64,000 nt of DNA, from the NCBI GenBank assembly GCA_024346935.1, contig AP024879.1, forward strand, positions 930,001 through 994,000, written 5' to 3'. Under the pieces are notes generated by a model. That model ran no database searches. It had not been told where the DNA came from and saw only the letters and a list, made by a program, of their open reading frames with translations. The translations under genes and the position numbers were made by a program. This document shows positions 37,871 through 47,604 of this stretch, one piece after another; the first letter of the stretch is position 1; the number at the start of each line of letters is the position of its first letter. Origin of the DNA: Vibrio inusitatus. GTDB taxonomy: Bacteria; Pseudomonadota; Gammaproteobacteria; Enterobacterales; Vibrionaceae.

Positions 37871-38989
37871 TTAATTTATCACATCATTATAAACTCGCAA
37901 TGTCTCTAAAGACATATTATGTCTTGAAAAGTTATTTTCAAAATAATTTATTATTTCTTCTCGATCATAATGATGTTCAGCTACCTGTATAATCTTCTCA
38001 GCTAGATCTTCAGGACTGGACACTTTACTGATCTTACCAGTTATCTCGCTTGAATTAACCCAAGGAACACCTGAACCAGGAATATCACAACACACTATAG
38101 GTTTACCTTGACTCATGGCTTCTAACTGCACTACTCCAAACGCTTCAGCCTTATCAACAGATGGTAAAACAAATAAATCGCAGGCTTGATAGTAACTATT
38201 TAACTCTGATTCTGGTATTTTACCTACCAATTCAATTTTTCCTTCTAGACCTAGATTTTTTATTTCAGATTTATATGAATCTGTTAGTGGACCACCACCA
38301 CCCAATAAAACAATGTAATCATCAGGCAAATATTGGCAAGATTTAATTAATACGTCGAATCCTTTGTAACCAACATGACGACCGAGTGCAAAAACCACTT
38401 TCTTATCTTTATATTTGTTTTTCAAGTTAGCTGTCACATCTAGGTTCTCATCGCGCATGTTTTTGTCTATTCCTATTGGAACGACATCAACCTTATTAAC
38501 AAAGTTCCTCAGGTCCTTGCTCCCCTCTAAGTAAGGTAAGCTAGTTACGATAATTCTATTACTTTTAGATAGTAATAAATGCTGGAAAGGAAAATGAAGG
38601 ATTTTTAACCATTTCTGTTTAACTATATCGCTGTGCCAATGCACCACAACTGAGCCTTTAGGAGGTAAAACAGCCAAACAGAAACAAGCTATGGGATTCG
38701 GTACATGTACATGAACTACGTCGTATTTGTTTCTCACCCTTATCCAATGGTATGGAAAACTCAATGAAACATCTGTACTTGCAAACTTAAAAATACTAGA
38801 GCTCTTTATTATATTTGTCTTGCAACTAACATCGATCTTTTCTGTTGTGTTAGTTTCAGAAAAAGCTAAGACATCTACCCGTTCTACCTCGAGTGATTTT
38901 GCTTGTTCCTCGACTAAGTCTTTAACAACGGTTTCGATTCCGCCCATAAAAGGGAAATACAACTTACTAACATGAAGAATTTTCATCAT
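37871..38989 (-). CDS. Glycosyltransferase family 4 (GT-B)
   Basis: The 372-residue GT-B enzyme opens with ILHVSKLYFPFMGGIETVV, the glycine-rich acceptor-side loop, and has FALGRHVGYKGFDVLI, LLGGGGPL, and the donor-binding E-x7-E region SVDKAEAFGVVQLEAMSQGKP (around 275-295). It should add one sugar of the repeat unit at the cytoplasmic face. The donor cannot be predicted. It is the last gene of the 12.6-kb glycan operon and overlaps the upstream acyltransferase gene by 23 bp. Confidence 0.85.
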   Translation of the reverse strand: MMKILHVSKLYFPFMGGIETVVKDLVEEQAKSLEVERVDVLAFSETNTTEKIDVSCKTNIIKSSSIFKFASTDVSLSFPYHWIRVRNKYDVVHVHVPNPIACFCLAVLPPKGSVVVHWHSDIVKQKWLKILHFPFQHLLLSKSNRIIVTSLPYLEGSKDLRNFVNKVDVVPIGIDKNMRDENLDVTANLKNKYKDKKVVFALGRHVGYKGFDVLIKSCQYLPDDYIVLLGGGGPLTDSYKSEIKNLGLEGKIELVGKIPESELNSYYQACDLFVLPSVDKAEAFGVVQLEAMSQGKPIVCCDIPGSGVPWVNSSEITGKISKVSSPEDLAEKIIQVAEHHYDREEIINYFENNFSRHNMSLETLRVYNDVIN

Positions 38990-39755
38990 TCCCTCTGCCT
39001 TTTTTCGTTAACAAACGTGGATTTTTACATTTATAGTCAAAATCTATATGGTAAAGCTCATCAATAGATTTTTCTTTTAAATCCATAATTACTTTTTTAC
39101 CAGAAGAAGCTACAACAAGCCCTGCCTTGATATGACCGGAAACAACACTTCCAGCTAGAATATTAACATTATACTCAACATGAGTGCCGGGATTTATCAA
39201 TACTCTTGATGCAATATATACACCATCATCTATTTTAATTGAGTTTAACGATATGTATCTCTTCGACCCGTACTCTTGATGCAGAAACCCATGAGTCCAA
39301 AACTGAGAGTCACGCCCCCCAACGACACAATTTGAACCAAATACTATCGAACAAGAAACATCAAAATAATGCTTTGACGTAATCTTAGTAAAATCACCTA
39401 AATGAAAGAAAGACTTTTCGGGAATCACACTAGTGCCGCCATTTTTAATTTGGACAAAATTAGATATAACAGAACCCTCTTCCTGTGTTAAACAAAAATC
39501 TCCAGAAAAGACATTAAAATGGCCTATGTTTGTGTTTTTATGGACATTTATTTCAACCCCACTACCGTAATAACTAAAACTACCTAGCTTTGATTTTTCC
39601 CCGACTTTAATAAATTTGCCAAAAAATAGCAAAAATCCAATAGATGCGTCCTGTGCGACATCACAACCAAATAAACGCAATATCCAATTCTTAAATCTAC
39701 AAGGAGGAACGATTAAAACTAGAATAAACAGAAAATACTTTTTTAAGATAGTCAT
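38967..39755 (-). CDS. Left-handed beta-helix (hexapeptide) acyltransferase-like protein
   Basis: The 262-residue protein begins with a hydrophobic segment (ILKKYFLFILVLIVPP) and continues as isoleucine/valine-periodic hexapeptide repeats (DASIGFLLFFGKFIKVGEKS; VNILAGSVVSGHI), the pattern of left-handed beta-helix acetyltransferases. Such enzymes O- or N-acetylate polysaccharide sugars. It is the only acetyltransferase-like gene in the locus, but its fold is unlike the GNAT-fold PseH, so I do not assign it to pseudaminic acid synthesis. It overlaps the polymerase gene by 4 bp. Confidence 0.65.
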   Translation of the reverse strand: MTILKKYFLFILVLIVPPCRFKNWILRLFGCDVAQDASIGFLLFFGKFIKVGEKSKLGSFSYYGSGVEINVHKNTNIGHFNVFSGDFCLTQEEGSVISNFVQIKNGGTSVIPEKSFFHLGDFTKITSKHYFDVSCSIVFGSNCVVGGRDSQFWTHGFLHQEYGSKRYISLNSIKIDDGVYIASRVLINPGTHVEYNVNILAGSVVSGHIKAGLVVASSGKKVIMDLKEKSIDELYHIDFDYKCKNPRLLTKKGRGNDENSSC

Positions 39756-40945
39756 TTCTTATGGTCTCTTGAAGTAGTTAATACGTGAGAGGAAATTACT
39801 ATCACGAAAATAATGCCGAATTGTAGTAAACCTAAACCTGTATATAAAAAGTTCTCGATTGGTGAAAGAATAACCACAGAAGCAATTACTATATGTAAGC
39901 AACTATAATATCTTTGCTTAAAATATATTGATAAAAAAATCAATAATAAAGTATAAAATGAGATGCAAAAATAGAGTCCGAAATCAGAAATTAGTGAGTA
40001 GTTAAATGTTTTGTAAACTCCATATCTCGAGTCAATTTCTCTGATTTTTTCTTCATAGTCACACTTCAAAACAGGACAAAATTGGTTCTTCAATCTAAGT
40101 AAATTTGGATCCGAAAGGTTTAAATTTTGTGACTTCAAATAATGCGAAAACTCTCCCGTAGAGTGATATAAGTAATGAGATAAAAATATCGCAGCACTAA
40201 CAATATCGGGTTTATCTACATCCAAAATATCCTGTCTAATTCCTACGACTTGAGTAGAAATAGTGTGTTTCAGGTGATTATTCCAATCCAGAGATTCTCC
40301 TTGTGAAGATTTATTCTGAGTCGTTATCATGAATACAGGAATAAACAATAAAACGAATACACAAATTCTTTTTGCTGAAGTTTTTATACTGTTACTTGAA
40401 AAAGAAATCAGCATCGCTATAAGAAGTATATAAACAGGTATCATTCTCATAGAGAGAAAAAGTAGATCGACTATCAGAAGAGATATTGATAATACATAAA
40501 ATATTAAGTTAAACTTGTACTTAATACCGCAAATAATAATCAATATGAAAGCAGGATAGAAAAATATCGATAAAAAGCTATACCAACCACCTCCTGATAG
40601 AGATTCCATGTTTCTAACAGCATACACACTACCTGTATCTATTAATGCTTTTATATACGCTGATCTACTAGTCAATTTTCCAATCAGACCAATACACCAA
40701 AAAATAATAATAATATTTATGTCAGGCAGTTTAATATTTACATTTCGCTGCATGAAAAAAAATGAAATTATTAACACTGGAGCGTAACATAATAACAAAA
40801 CGATCAAATCGGTTAAGTCTATATCAACTATAACCAATGCATGAAACAAGCTAACTAGAAAAAAAGATAATGATATTATCATCGTTCCTCTAGCTAGATT
40901 TATTTTAGAAATGTGTTCCGATTTTTCATATAACTTTATTTTCAT
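39752..40945 (-). CDS. Wzy-like O-antigen/capsule polymerase
   Basis: The 397-residue protein has about ten predicted transmembrane segments with one large hydrophilic loop (about residues 220-310), the general architecture of Wzy polymerases; sequence conservation in this class is low, so the call rests on topology and place in the operon beside a Wzx-like flippase. Wzy joins lipid-linked repeat units on the periplasmic side. It is AT-rich like the rest of the middle of the operon and overlaps its neighbours on both sides. Confidence 0.7.
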   Translation of the reverse strand: MKIKLYEKSEHISKINLARGTMIISLSFFLVSLFHALVIVDIDLTDLIVLLLCYAPVLIISFFFMQRNVNIKLPDINIIIIFWCIGLIGKLTSRSAYIKALIDTGSVYAVRNMESLSGGGWYSFLSIFFYPAFILIIICGIKYKFNLIFYVLSISLLIVDLLFLSMRMIPVYILLIAMLISFSSNSIKTSAKRICVFVLLFIPVFMITTQNKSSQGESLDWNNHLKHTISTQVVGIRQDILDVDKPDIVSAAIFLSHYLYHSTGEFSHYLKSQNLNLSDPNLLRLKNQFCPVLKCDYEEKIREIDSRYGVYKTFNYSLISDFGLYFCISFYTLLLIFLSIYFKQRYYSCLHIVIASVVILSPIENFLYTGLGLLQFGIIFVIVISSHVLTTSRDHKK

Positions 40946-42242
40946 TCGTAAAATCTACTATAGCATTAACGACCAATTTTGCATTATTAGTCAAATCTAT
41001 ATCCTGAATGAATTGACAATAGTATTGGTCCACAACACCTACAGGCATTGATTTAGATAAATTTTCAAGTGACTTATTCTTTATTTCAGCATCTTGAGGA
41101 TTAATGTTTACAATGTCTTGTAAATCCAAATCATGGCTAAAATAGAAAACATTTGGAAATGATGCATACCAAGCGGTACCAAAATATACTACTGGTTTAT
41201 TACAATTTACTGCTTCCCAACCTACAGTTCCATTAATCGTAGCGACAAAGCGAGAAATATCAATTAACTTTGAAGACTGAATATCTTCACTAACGAAAAG
41301 GAGATTCTCAATTGAAGCAATTCGGTTAAACCAATTGTTACCTCGATACCTTGATTTTTGTTTTGGATTTTCTTTAACTAATATCTTATAATCATCTGGA
41401 AGAAAACGGGATAATTCCTCTAGAGCAAGTAATTGATCATCATAATTTTTACCTAAAGATGACGTTGTCAGTTCAGGTTGTAGATGTAAAGGAAAATATA
41501 CATAGTTATTATCATTATTTAGATCATCAAATTTAGCTTTGAAAAGACTTTGAAATCTTTTGTTATAATGATAGTCATTAAAAATTTCAATAGCTTTTAA
41601 TAAGCGATGATTAAGCGTTCCTTTGTGATTCAAAACTTTAAATAATTTATTTAGCCTGACTGCAGCCTTTTTTATACGAACAAGTATAATTTCACTTATA
41701 GAAGAAAACCCCTTAACACCTTTCATATATGTTAAACCTTGATTTTTGTAATCATCTAAGGTCACTACTGGATAATTAGAGTTCGCATTAATTGAGCCTA
41801 AACTCTCAAGCTTATCCATAATATAAAATCTATTGGTAAATATAGATTGGTGTGTGATAACAACATCAATATTCAGTTTGTTTGCTATCTTTTCAATTAC
41901 TAGATCTACACCTTCATGAGGAATATTTGCAAAGTATACTAGCTCTATATCTTTAGTTATTAAATATTCTAAAAAATAGTTTTGGTATAGAATAAACTCA
42001 TTTTTCATTTCTGGTAAGTTGTTATAAAAACTACCACGCCTTGATAAATGTTGAAGAAATTCCAAAAAGACTTCGTTCGATAATAGCGATTTATGTGGTG
42101 AGCTAAGTTGAACACATGCAGTGCCAAGTAACATCTGTGAATAGTTATCGATAGTGTGTACACTATAACCTCTATGAGAAAACTCATCTTTGATGAAACT
42201 ACCAAGTTCATTTCCATGACCTATAACCAGTATATTTTTCAT
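40926..42242 (-). CDS. KpsC/KpsS-like polysaccharide biosynthesis protein (first of two)
   Basis: The 438-residue protein starts with an NAD/Rossmann-like strand (ILVIGHGNELG) and carries YFPLHLQPELTTSSLG near residue 245, KILVKENPKQKSRYRG near 285 and a NGTVGWEAVNCNKPVVYFGTAWY segment near 340. These are the LHLQPE, KxNP and GT..EA-type motifs of capsule-synthesis glycosyltransferases related to KpsC/KpsS, some of which use CMP-activated nonulosonates. With a CMP-pseudaminic acid pathway next door, it is a candidate pseudaminic acid transferase. It shares these motifs with the protein at 43469-44761. Confidence 0.6.
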   Translation of the reverse strand: MKNILVIGHGNELGSFIKDEFSHRGYSVHTIDNYSQMLLGTACVQLSSPHKSLLSNEVFLEFLQHLSRRGSFYNNLPEMKNEFILYQNYFLEYLITKDIELVYFANIPHEGVDLVIEKIANKLNIDVVITHQSIFTNRFYIMDKLESLGSINANSNYPVVTLDDYKNQGLTYMKGVKGFSSISEIILVRIKKAAVRLNKLFKVLNHKGTLNHRLLKAIEIFNDYHYNKRFQSLFKAKFDDLNNDNNYVYFPLHLQPELTTSSLGKNYDDQLLALEELSRFLPDDYKILVKENPKQKSRYRGNNWFNRIASIENLLFVSEDIQSSKLIDISRFVATINGTVGWEAVNCNKPVVYFGTAWYASFPNVFYFSHDLDLQDIVNINPQDAEIKNKSLENLSKSMPVGVVDQYYCQFIQDIDLTNNAKLVVNAIVDFTNENKVI

Positions 42243-43468
42243 CTTCTACAAACAACCTCTCTAAAGAAAATAATAGTATTCACTACCATGTACACAACAA
42301 ATATAAACGAAAGTGATAGCGACACCACTATCACAATATCCCTATTAGGAAGATACACCTTACAGACATAAGCGACAATCATCGATAAGAACATGAGGAA
42401 CACCCTTACAAATAAGACTTCCTTATCTAATCTCATTGAATATATCACTTGATGAGACATCATAGCAAAAGTGAAGCTAATTGCTAGAACTAATATATAA
42501 TGTAGATAGTTTATATTATCAATATACTCTTGATTATCAATCCAATTAAGCAGGTATGGTGAAACAACATATAAAGATAAAGCCATAATTAAACTAAATG
42601 ATAACGTTTTGAAGACTAATTCTTTGACACTATTTAAAAATTTTTTGGTATTGTTGTTTGCATAACTTCTAGTTAGATCTCTCAAAGAAAATGGGAATAC
42701 TGTAGCAGCAATAAAACTCTGAATCGACATACCCATTCCGATGAATAGTACATATGAAGCTAAGGCTTCTTTAGTTCCAAATTTCCCAATTATTACACGA
42801 TCAAATGAAAGTGCTAACTTAATAAATAATGCTGACAGTATGTAAATAACTGCGATTTTCATCCCTTTTATATACCAACTTCTCGGAGGTACGTTTACTT
42901 TAAAGAAAGACATTGATAAATCTAAATACTTAATTCCAATAATAATGGATAGTAATGCAGTGAAAATCCAAATTGAGTAAATCCAAAAGAGATCTTTAAA
43001 ATCATCTGATATCACCATTAATAATAAAGATAAGGTAGGCCACAGTCCAGACCGTACAAAAAACACAAAAGTAGATTTATCTATCTTATTCAAAGCAATT
43101 AAAAACCTTCCTATATCCTGAGAAATAAGCTCCAAAAATGTCACTAATAACAGTAACACAACTATTTCATAACTCAGTTCGAGATCATTTGACCAAAATG
43201 ACATAAACACAAGAACAAATATAGCGAAAATAGCAAGAACAAGCTTGACGTGTCCTTTAATTAAACTCATAAACATATCGGGATAGTTTATTATTTCTCT
43301 TTGCGTATAAGTATAGAATTCGAATCCACACAAAAAAACAAATAGCGCTAAGTATCCATTGAACAAACCATAATTTGCCACATCTAAGATACTTAGGTTT
43401 TTTGCAACAAATATTATAAAAATCATCTTTATGAATAATGAATAGCCACGTAAGATATAATTTTTCAT
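42239..43468 (-). CDS. Wzx-like oligosaccharide flippase
   Basis: The 409-residue protein has about 12 predicted transmembrane helices and the early signature KNYILRGYSLFIKMIFIIF..NLSILDVANYGLFNGYLA, matching MATE/MVF-superfamily polysaccharide transporters, which move undecaprenyl-linked repeat units to the periplasm. It overlaps the KpsC/S-like gene by 4 bp and abuts the second one. It is AT-rich. Confidence 0.82.
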   Translation of the reverse strand: MKNYILRGYSLFIKMIFIIFVAKNLSILDVANYGLFNGYLALFVFLCGFEFYTYTQREIINYPDMFMSLIKGHVKLVLAIFAIFVLVFMSFWSNDLELSYEIVVLLLLVTFLELISQDIGRFLIALNKIDKSTFVFFVRSGLWPTLSLLLMVISDDFKDLFWIYSIWIFTALLSIIIGIKYLDLSMSFFKVNVPPRSWYIKGMKIAVIYILSALFIKLALSFDRVIIGKFGTKEALASYVLFIGMGMSIQSFIAATVFPFSLRDLTRSYANNNTKKFLNSVKELVFKTLSFSLIMALSLYVVSPYLLNWIDNQEYIDNINYLHYILVLAISFTFAMMSHQVIYSMRLDKEVLFVRVFLMFLSMIVAYVCKVYLPNRDIVIVVSLSLSFIFVVYMVVNTIIFFREVVCRR

Positions 43469-44761
43469 TTAATAAGGTTTCTGACTATCTATAACAAGAT
43501 TAAACGCAAATACTATACGGTCTAAGTTACTTTCCTTTAACACCTCTGGTGCATGAATAATATCCCCTATTTTACCGACATAACTAGTTGATATTAATTC
43601 TTGCATTAGTTTACGTTTATCAATTTCAGTAGTTGATGACTGATGTTCAATATCATCAACAGTGGGTATTCTATAATTATTTGTAAATTTATTAGTTAAA
43701 GGGAAAACGGGGCTATAACAGACTTTGTTAGAAAGAATTGCTTCTATATTAATAGTTCCCGTTGGAGAAAAAAATGTATTGAAATAAGGGAATATATCAT
43801 CCATTTTGATATCATGACTTAAAGCGACAACATTTGTATTAGATCGAATGGTATCTACTAAATCTTGATTAACTTCATACTTTGATTTTGGATTAGGTTT
43901 TATGTAAACTATTTTGTTCTGTTTAGCTAATTTATCAATCAATTCAGCTTGATTATTATAACCATTACCCCAAACATCTAAATTTGATTCTGGTTGAAGT
44001 TGAAGTGGATACAATATAGCGTATTTATCTATATCACCTATTTTTTTTACAGCAATATTTTCATATTTTTCTCTAAAGATTGTCTTCTCTTTATCCTTAG
44101 CTATCTTAACTGATATCTTGGGTGTGTTATACTTCTCTTTAAACCATAATATAGATAAAATATTATATAAAGTATTTTTTAAAAGCCTGAATCGTTTATT
44201 AATTTGAGTTAATTTATTGCCAACTAACATATAGTCTGGAGCTACATTTCTAGTTGTAATTTGTTCAATTGTTTCTTTTACTTTATTTTCAGACCATGTT
44301 TCTCCAGAACCCATAAATGGATTTAGAGTATCATGTTTGTAAAAACAAAATCTACCAGCAGGATAGCGACAAGTTGTAGGATGGAGATAAAGAAGATTTT
44401 TAGCTAATGCCTGTTTTGCTAATAGTATCTCATGAAAAAGTGTTACTTCACCGAAAATAACTGATGGCTTTATACTATCAAGAAGTGATGATAGTTTTTC
44501 ATCATAATATTTATAGTGAGCCGTATCTTGATTATAGATATAGCTATGCCGATCAATATTTTCTAACCAATCATATTCGTTGGTATGAACCATATCATCA
44601 TCTTTAGGTATTTCTAGATAATGAACAACCCCAGTATTAGGAGAAAATAGAGGATTTTGAACAATCCAATGGATTTCTATTTTTGAACTATCTAACCGGT
44701 TAGCTATTGCTTCCCATAAAGGCGTTTTAAATTTATTCTCGACGAATATTATTTTAATCAT
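43469..44761 (-). CDS. KpsC/KpsS-like polysaccharide biosynthesis protein (second of two)
   Basis: I start at the ATG at 44761 (MIKIIFVENKF..), where the fold begins; an in-frame ATG at 44818 is possible. The 430-residue protein has YAILYPLQLQPESNLDVW, IVYIKPNPKSKYE and FSPTGTINIEAILSNKVCYSPVF, the same motif series as the product of 40926-42242. Having two related enzymes suggests two successive transfers of related sugars, for instance pseudaminic acid or another CMP-sugar. An 88-bp gap, the widest in the operon, separates it from pseI. Confidence 0.6.
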   Translation of the reverse strand: MIKIIFVENKFKTPLWEAIANRLDSSKIEIHWIVQNPLFSPNTGVVHYLEIPKDDDMVHTNEYDWLENIDRHSYIYNQDTAHYKYYDEKLSSLLDSIKPSVIFGEVTLFHEILLAKQALAKNLLYLHPTTCRYPAGRFCFYKHDTLNPFMGSGETWSENKVKETIEQITTRNVAPDYMLVGNKLTQINKRFRLLKNTLYNILSILWFKEKYNTPKISVKIAKDKEKTIFREKYENIAVKKIGDIDKYAILYPLQLQPESNLDVWGNGYNNQAELIDKLAKQNKIVYIKPNPKSKYEVNQDLVDTIRSNTNVVALSHDIKMDDIFPYFNTFFSPTGTINIEAILSNKVCYSPVFPLTNKFTNNYRIPTVDDIEHQSSTTEIDKRKLMQELISTSYVGKIGDIIHAPEVLKESNLDRIVFAFNLVIDSQKPY

Positions 44762-44849
44762 TATATGACAGCCAATATAATTACGTTTAAATAAAAAATT
44801 CACAAGACATAGCATCATCTATGCTATATCAATAAAGTAAAAACAAATT

Positions 44850-45917
44850 CTAGTGTTCTATATTGGCGTCAATATGTTCACTTTTTAAGGCTGTACCTCT
44901 AGCAAGATCTTCATTCATAACTTGCCCAATGACTTTATCTATGTACTTAGGTGCCAATCCAAAACCTGGACGTATACTTCGCACATGTTCATCAGTTAGA
45001 GTGTCGCCAGCCTTTATGTCTTTAACAATGTATAAAGAACGACGAAATTTTACATTTCCTTTTTCAGCTTCAGTACGCTCATAGTTAACTTTACCCAATG
45101 ATTGCCAAGCCGTATTTGTATCTTCACACAGTGCTTTCAGTTCCTTAGGCTCAAGAGAAAAGCTATCATCGGGTCCCCCACCTTGACGGTCCAACGTAAC
45201 ATGCTTTTCGATCAAACAAGCTCCTAGTGCAACTGATGTAACCGCAGTTGCATTGTCGATAGTGTGATCAGATAAGCCAGAAAGAACACCGAAACGTTGT
45301 TGCATATCCGAAATAGTACGTAAGTTATATTGGTCTGCAGGTGCTGGGTATCCACTAACACAATGAAGAACAACCAATTCTTGGCAGCCATTATTTTTCG
45401 CTACATCAATAGCTTCCTGAATTTCTGCATCATTGGCCATGCCGGTAGACATAATCATTGGCTTACCGGTTTTTGCAACTTTCGCAATTAATGCGTGATC
45501 AACCAACTCAAAAGACGCAATCTTATATGCAGGTGCACCAAGTTCTTCTAATAAATCAATCGCGGTAAAGTCAAAAGGGGAACTAAACATCGTAATACCC
45601 AACTCTTTGGCTTTTGCAAACAATGAAGCATGCCATTCCCATGGTGTATGTGCCCATTCGTAAAGCTCATACAGGGATTTTCCATCCCAAAGACCACCAT
45701 GAATCTGAAAATCTTCTTTGTCGCAATCAATAGTAATCGTATCAGCACGATATGTTTGAAGCTTAATAGCGTCTGCTCCAGCACGCTTTGCCTCTTCTAT
45801 TATTTGAAATGCTTTATTGATGTCGCCATTATGGTTAGCTGAAAGCTCAGCAATAATGTACGGCTTATAGTCTGGACCAATTTTTCGTCCATCAATTTCA
45901 ATGTAATTCTTAGTCAT
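44850..45917 (-). CDS. pseI: Pseudaminic acid synthase
   Basis: PseI condenses phosphoenolpyruvate with 2,4-diacylamino-2,4,6-trideoxy-L-altrose to make pseudaminic acid. The start at 45917 follows GGAGAAAGCTG; a start 7 codons upstream is less likely. The 355-residue protein has IAELSANHNGD at the start of the NeuB barrel, SSPFDFTAIDLLEELGAPAYK and MSTGMA, and a C-terminal SAF domain from about residue 290 (RSLYIVKDIKAGDTL). The motif FSSPFDFTAID favours PseI over the sialic-acid enzyme NeuB. It overlaps the formyltransferase gene by 8 bp. Confidence 0.93.
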   Translation of the reverse strand: MTKNYIEIDGRKIGPDYKPYIIAELSANHNGDINKAFQIIEEAKRAGADAIKLQTYRADTITIDCDKEDFQIHGGLWDGKSLYELYEWAHTPWEWHASLFAKAKELGITMFSSPFDFTAIDLLEELGAPAYKIASFELVDHALIAKVAKTGKPMIMSTGMANDAEIQEAIDVAKNNGCQELVVLHCVSGYPAPADQYNLRTISDMQQRFGVLSGLSDHTIDNATAVTSVALGACLIEKHVTLDRQGGGPDDSFSLEPKELKALCEDTNTAWQSLGKVNYERTEAEKGNVKFRRSLYIVKDIKAGDTLTDEHVRSIRPGFGLAPKYIDKVIGQVMNEDLARGTALKSEHIDANIEH

Positions 45918-46554
45918 CAGCTTTCTCCAGACGAACATTGTAGCGAGTATTGTTTATGGTGATAAACGCAGGAAATCGATTAGGATCACACACTCTAAGC
46001 AAGTTAAACTGTTGTTCTATTGTTTGCTTAGGATCTAATTCACTGTCGTTTGGTGTGCGTTTTCTATAATAAGATGTTTGTGATTCTTTTTGTGGCTCTG
46101 ACGTAGCGTCAAAGATATGTTCACTAGCCCAAGTGATTAATTCTAACTCTGCATCAAACAATTTTTTATTGATGTCATCATAAAGCTCTGTACCTTCAAG
46201 CAGGATTGTTTTTTTCTGCCATATGTCACCTGTGTCCACTTTATCTTCCGCATCTAATAACGATAACGTGATATAGTCTTTATCGTTTAGAATATCCCAA
46301 ACATGTGGACTCCAGCCACGGCCTTCCGGCAGATCACTTGCATGCAGAACCAAGCAATATTGGAATAAATCTCGGGTTTGCGCCCTAACTATCTCAGAGC
46401 ATGATACTAAAAACAGGATATCCCCCGATTCGGACACATCCTTTACACGAGTTACCAATTGAATGTTATGTTTGTGACTATTCGCTTTTTTCCAACTCTC
46501 CAAATACGTAAATATTGGGTGATTTACATCACTACAAAGTAGCGTTATATTCAT
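45910..46554 (-). CDS. Formyltransferase-like enzyme of the pseudaminic acid cluster
   Basis: The 214-residue protein resembles the N-terminal domain of methionyl-tRNA/ArnA-type formyltransferases. It has LVLHASDLPEGRGWSPHVW, equivalent to the family NxHxSxLPxxRG, and TGDIWQK with the conserved Asp. The catalytic Asn of the NxH motif is Val here, while His and Asp are kept. It is nested between pseG (23-bp overlap) and pseI (8-bp overlap). Because no PseH acetyltransferase is present, it may put a formyl rather than acetyl group on the C4 amine, giving a 7-N-formyl pseudaminic acid. That role is inferred. Confidence 0.72.
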   Translation of the reverse strand: MNITLLCSDVNHPIFTYLESWKKANSHKHNIQLVTRVKDVSESGDILFLVSCSEIVRAQTRDLFQYCLVLHASDLPEGRGWSPHVWDILNDKDYITLSLLDAEDKVDTGDIWQKKTILLEGTELYDDINKKLFDAELELITWASEHIFDATSEPQKESQTSYYRKRTPNDSELDPKQTIEQQFNLLRVCDPNRFPAFITINNTRYNVRLEKADD

Positions 46555-47602
46555 TATTAATACCGTTTATTTTTTCTACTACCCTTCGGGTACCAAGTCC
46601 ATCGCACAACAAAAAGTTGTTATGCGAATATTCATCCCAATTGTCAATCAAGTTATTGACAGCCGGTGCAAGCTCTTTCTCGATGGTTTCTAAGTCTACC
46701 TTGATAGACGAACCACTCTTAACCAGTTGATGACATATATCAACTTGGTTTTCGGCTAAAGGAATAATAACGCTTGGTAATCCTAGGCATGCTCGTTCCC
46801 AACTAGTACTGCCAGGTGCACCGATAGCAATATCGTGCTCCAACATTAATCCAGCGATATCGCTACTGAAGATTATATGTTCTGCATTTTTTGATGTGCT
46901 GCACCACTGTTGGACAGCGTTAAAATGAGGAGACCTTGCGCTGAGTAACACCGTAAATGACAGTCGTGATTGATTCTTAAGAGCCTTTAACGATCTTAGT
47001 GTCGCGTTAGGTGGGTCTATACCGCCCATAGAAACCAACACTTTAACATTAGCCGTTGGACTTACTCGCTTACTAGCTTGCTTACGCAAATTCGAAAACT
47101 CGTCACGTAATAATGCATATTGAGTACCTGCCAACACAAGCCCATTAGAATGGTAGTCAGCCGTACGTCGATTTAATGTTTGATCAAGAATAACATCAGC
47201 ATCATGTTCTCGCATGAGGTCATCAATACTGACGATTTGACAGTGTAGTGAACTTCTTATTTTCTTGTGCCACTGTTTATCGATTGCATAATGATCAGTA
47301 ACGACCCAATCAGCAGCATCAACGTAGCTCAGAAAATCGCTGGCATCCTCAAGAGGACTGCGCTGAAGCCAAGCAATATAATCTTCTGTACTCTTCGGTA
47401 AACTAACACTCTGCGGAGATGTTAAAGAAATAACATCAAAGCCCTGTTGTGTTATGTAGTCTATCATGTCACCTTTCTGTGGAAGACAAGTAAATACGAT
47501 AGAATATCCTTCCTCTCTTAACACTTTGGCTAAAACAAGGCAACGCATCACGTGACCGCTGCCAATATAGACAGAGGCATCAACTCGAAAAATAAATTTC
47601 AC
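46532..47602 (-). CDS. pseG: UDP-2,4-diacetamido-2,4,6-trideoxy-beta-L-altropyranose hydrolase
   Basis: PseG removes UDP from the diacylamino-trideoxyaltrose nucleotide. The 356-residue GT-B-fold protein has FRVDASVYIGSGHVMRCL near the N-terminus with the catalytic-loop GSGHVMRC motif, WVTDHYAIDKQW, LVSMGGIDPPN and APGSTSWERACLGLP, all PseG signatures. It lies between the formyltransferase and pseF genes, 2 bp after pseF. Confidence 0.95.
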   Translation of the reverse strand: MKFIFRVDASVYIGSGHVMRCLVLAKVLREEGYSIVFTCLPQKGDMIDYITQQGFDVISLTSPQSVSLPKSTEDYIAWLQRSPLEDASDFLSYVDAADWVVTDHYAIDKQWHKKIRSSLHCQIVSIDDLMREHDADVILDQTLNRRTADYHSNGLVLAGTQYALLRDEFSNLRKQASKRVSPTANVKVLVSMGGIDPPNATLRSLKALKNQSRLSFTVLLSARSPHFNAVQQWCSTSKNAEHIIFSSDIAGLMLEHDIAIGAPGSTSWERACLGLPSVIIPLAENQVDICHQLVKSGSSIKVDLETIEKELAPAVNNLIDNWDEYSHNNFLLCDGLGTRRVVEKINGINNEYNATL

Positions 47603-47604
47603 AA

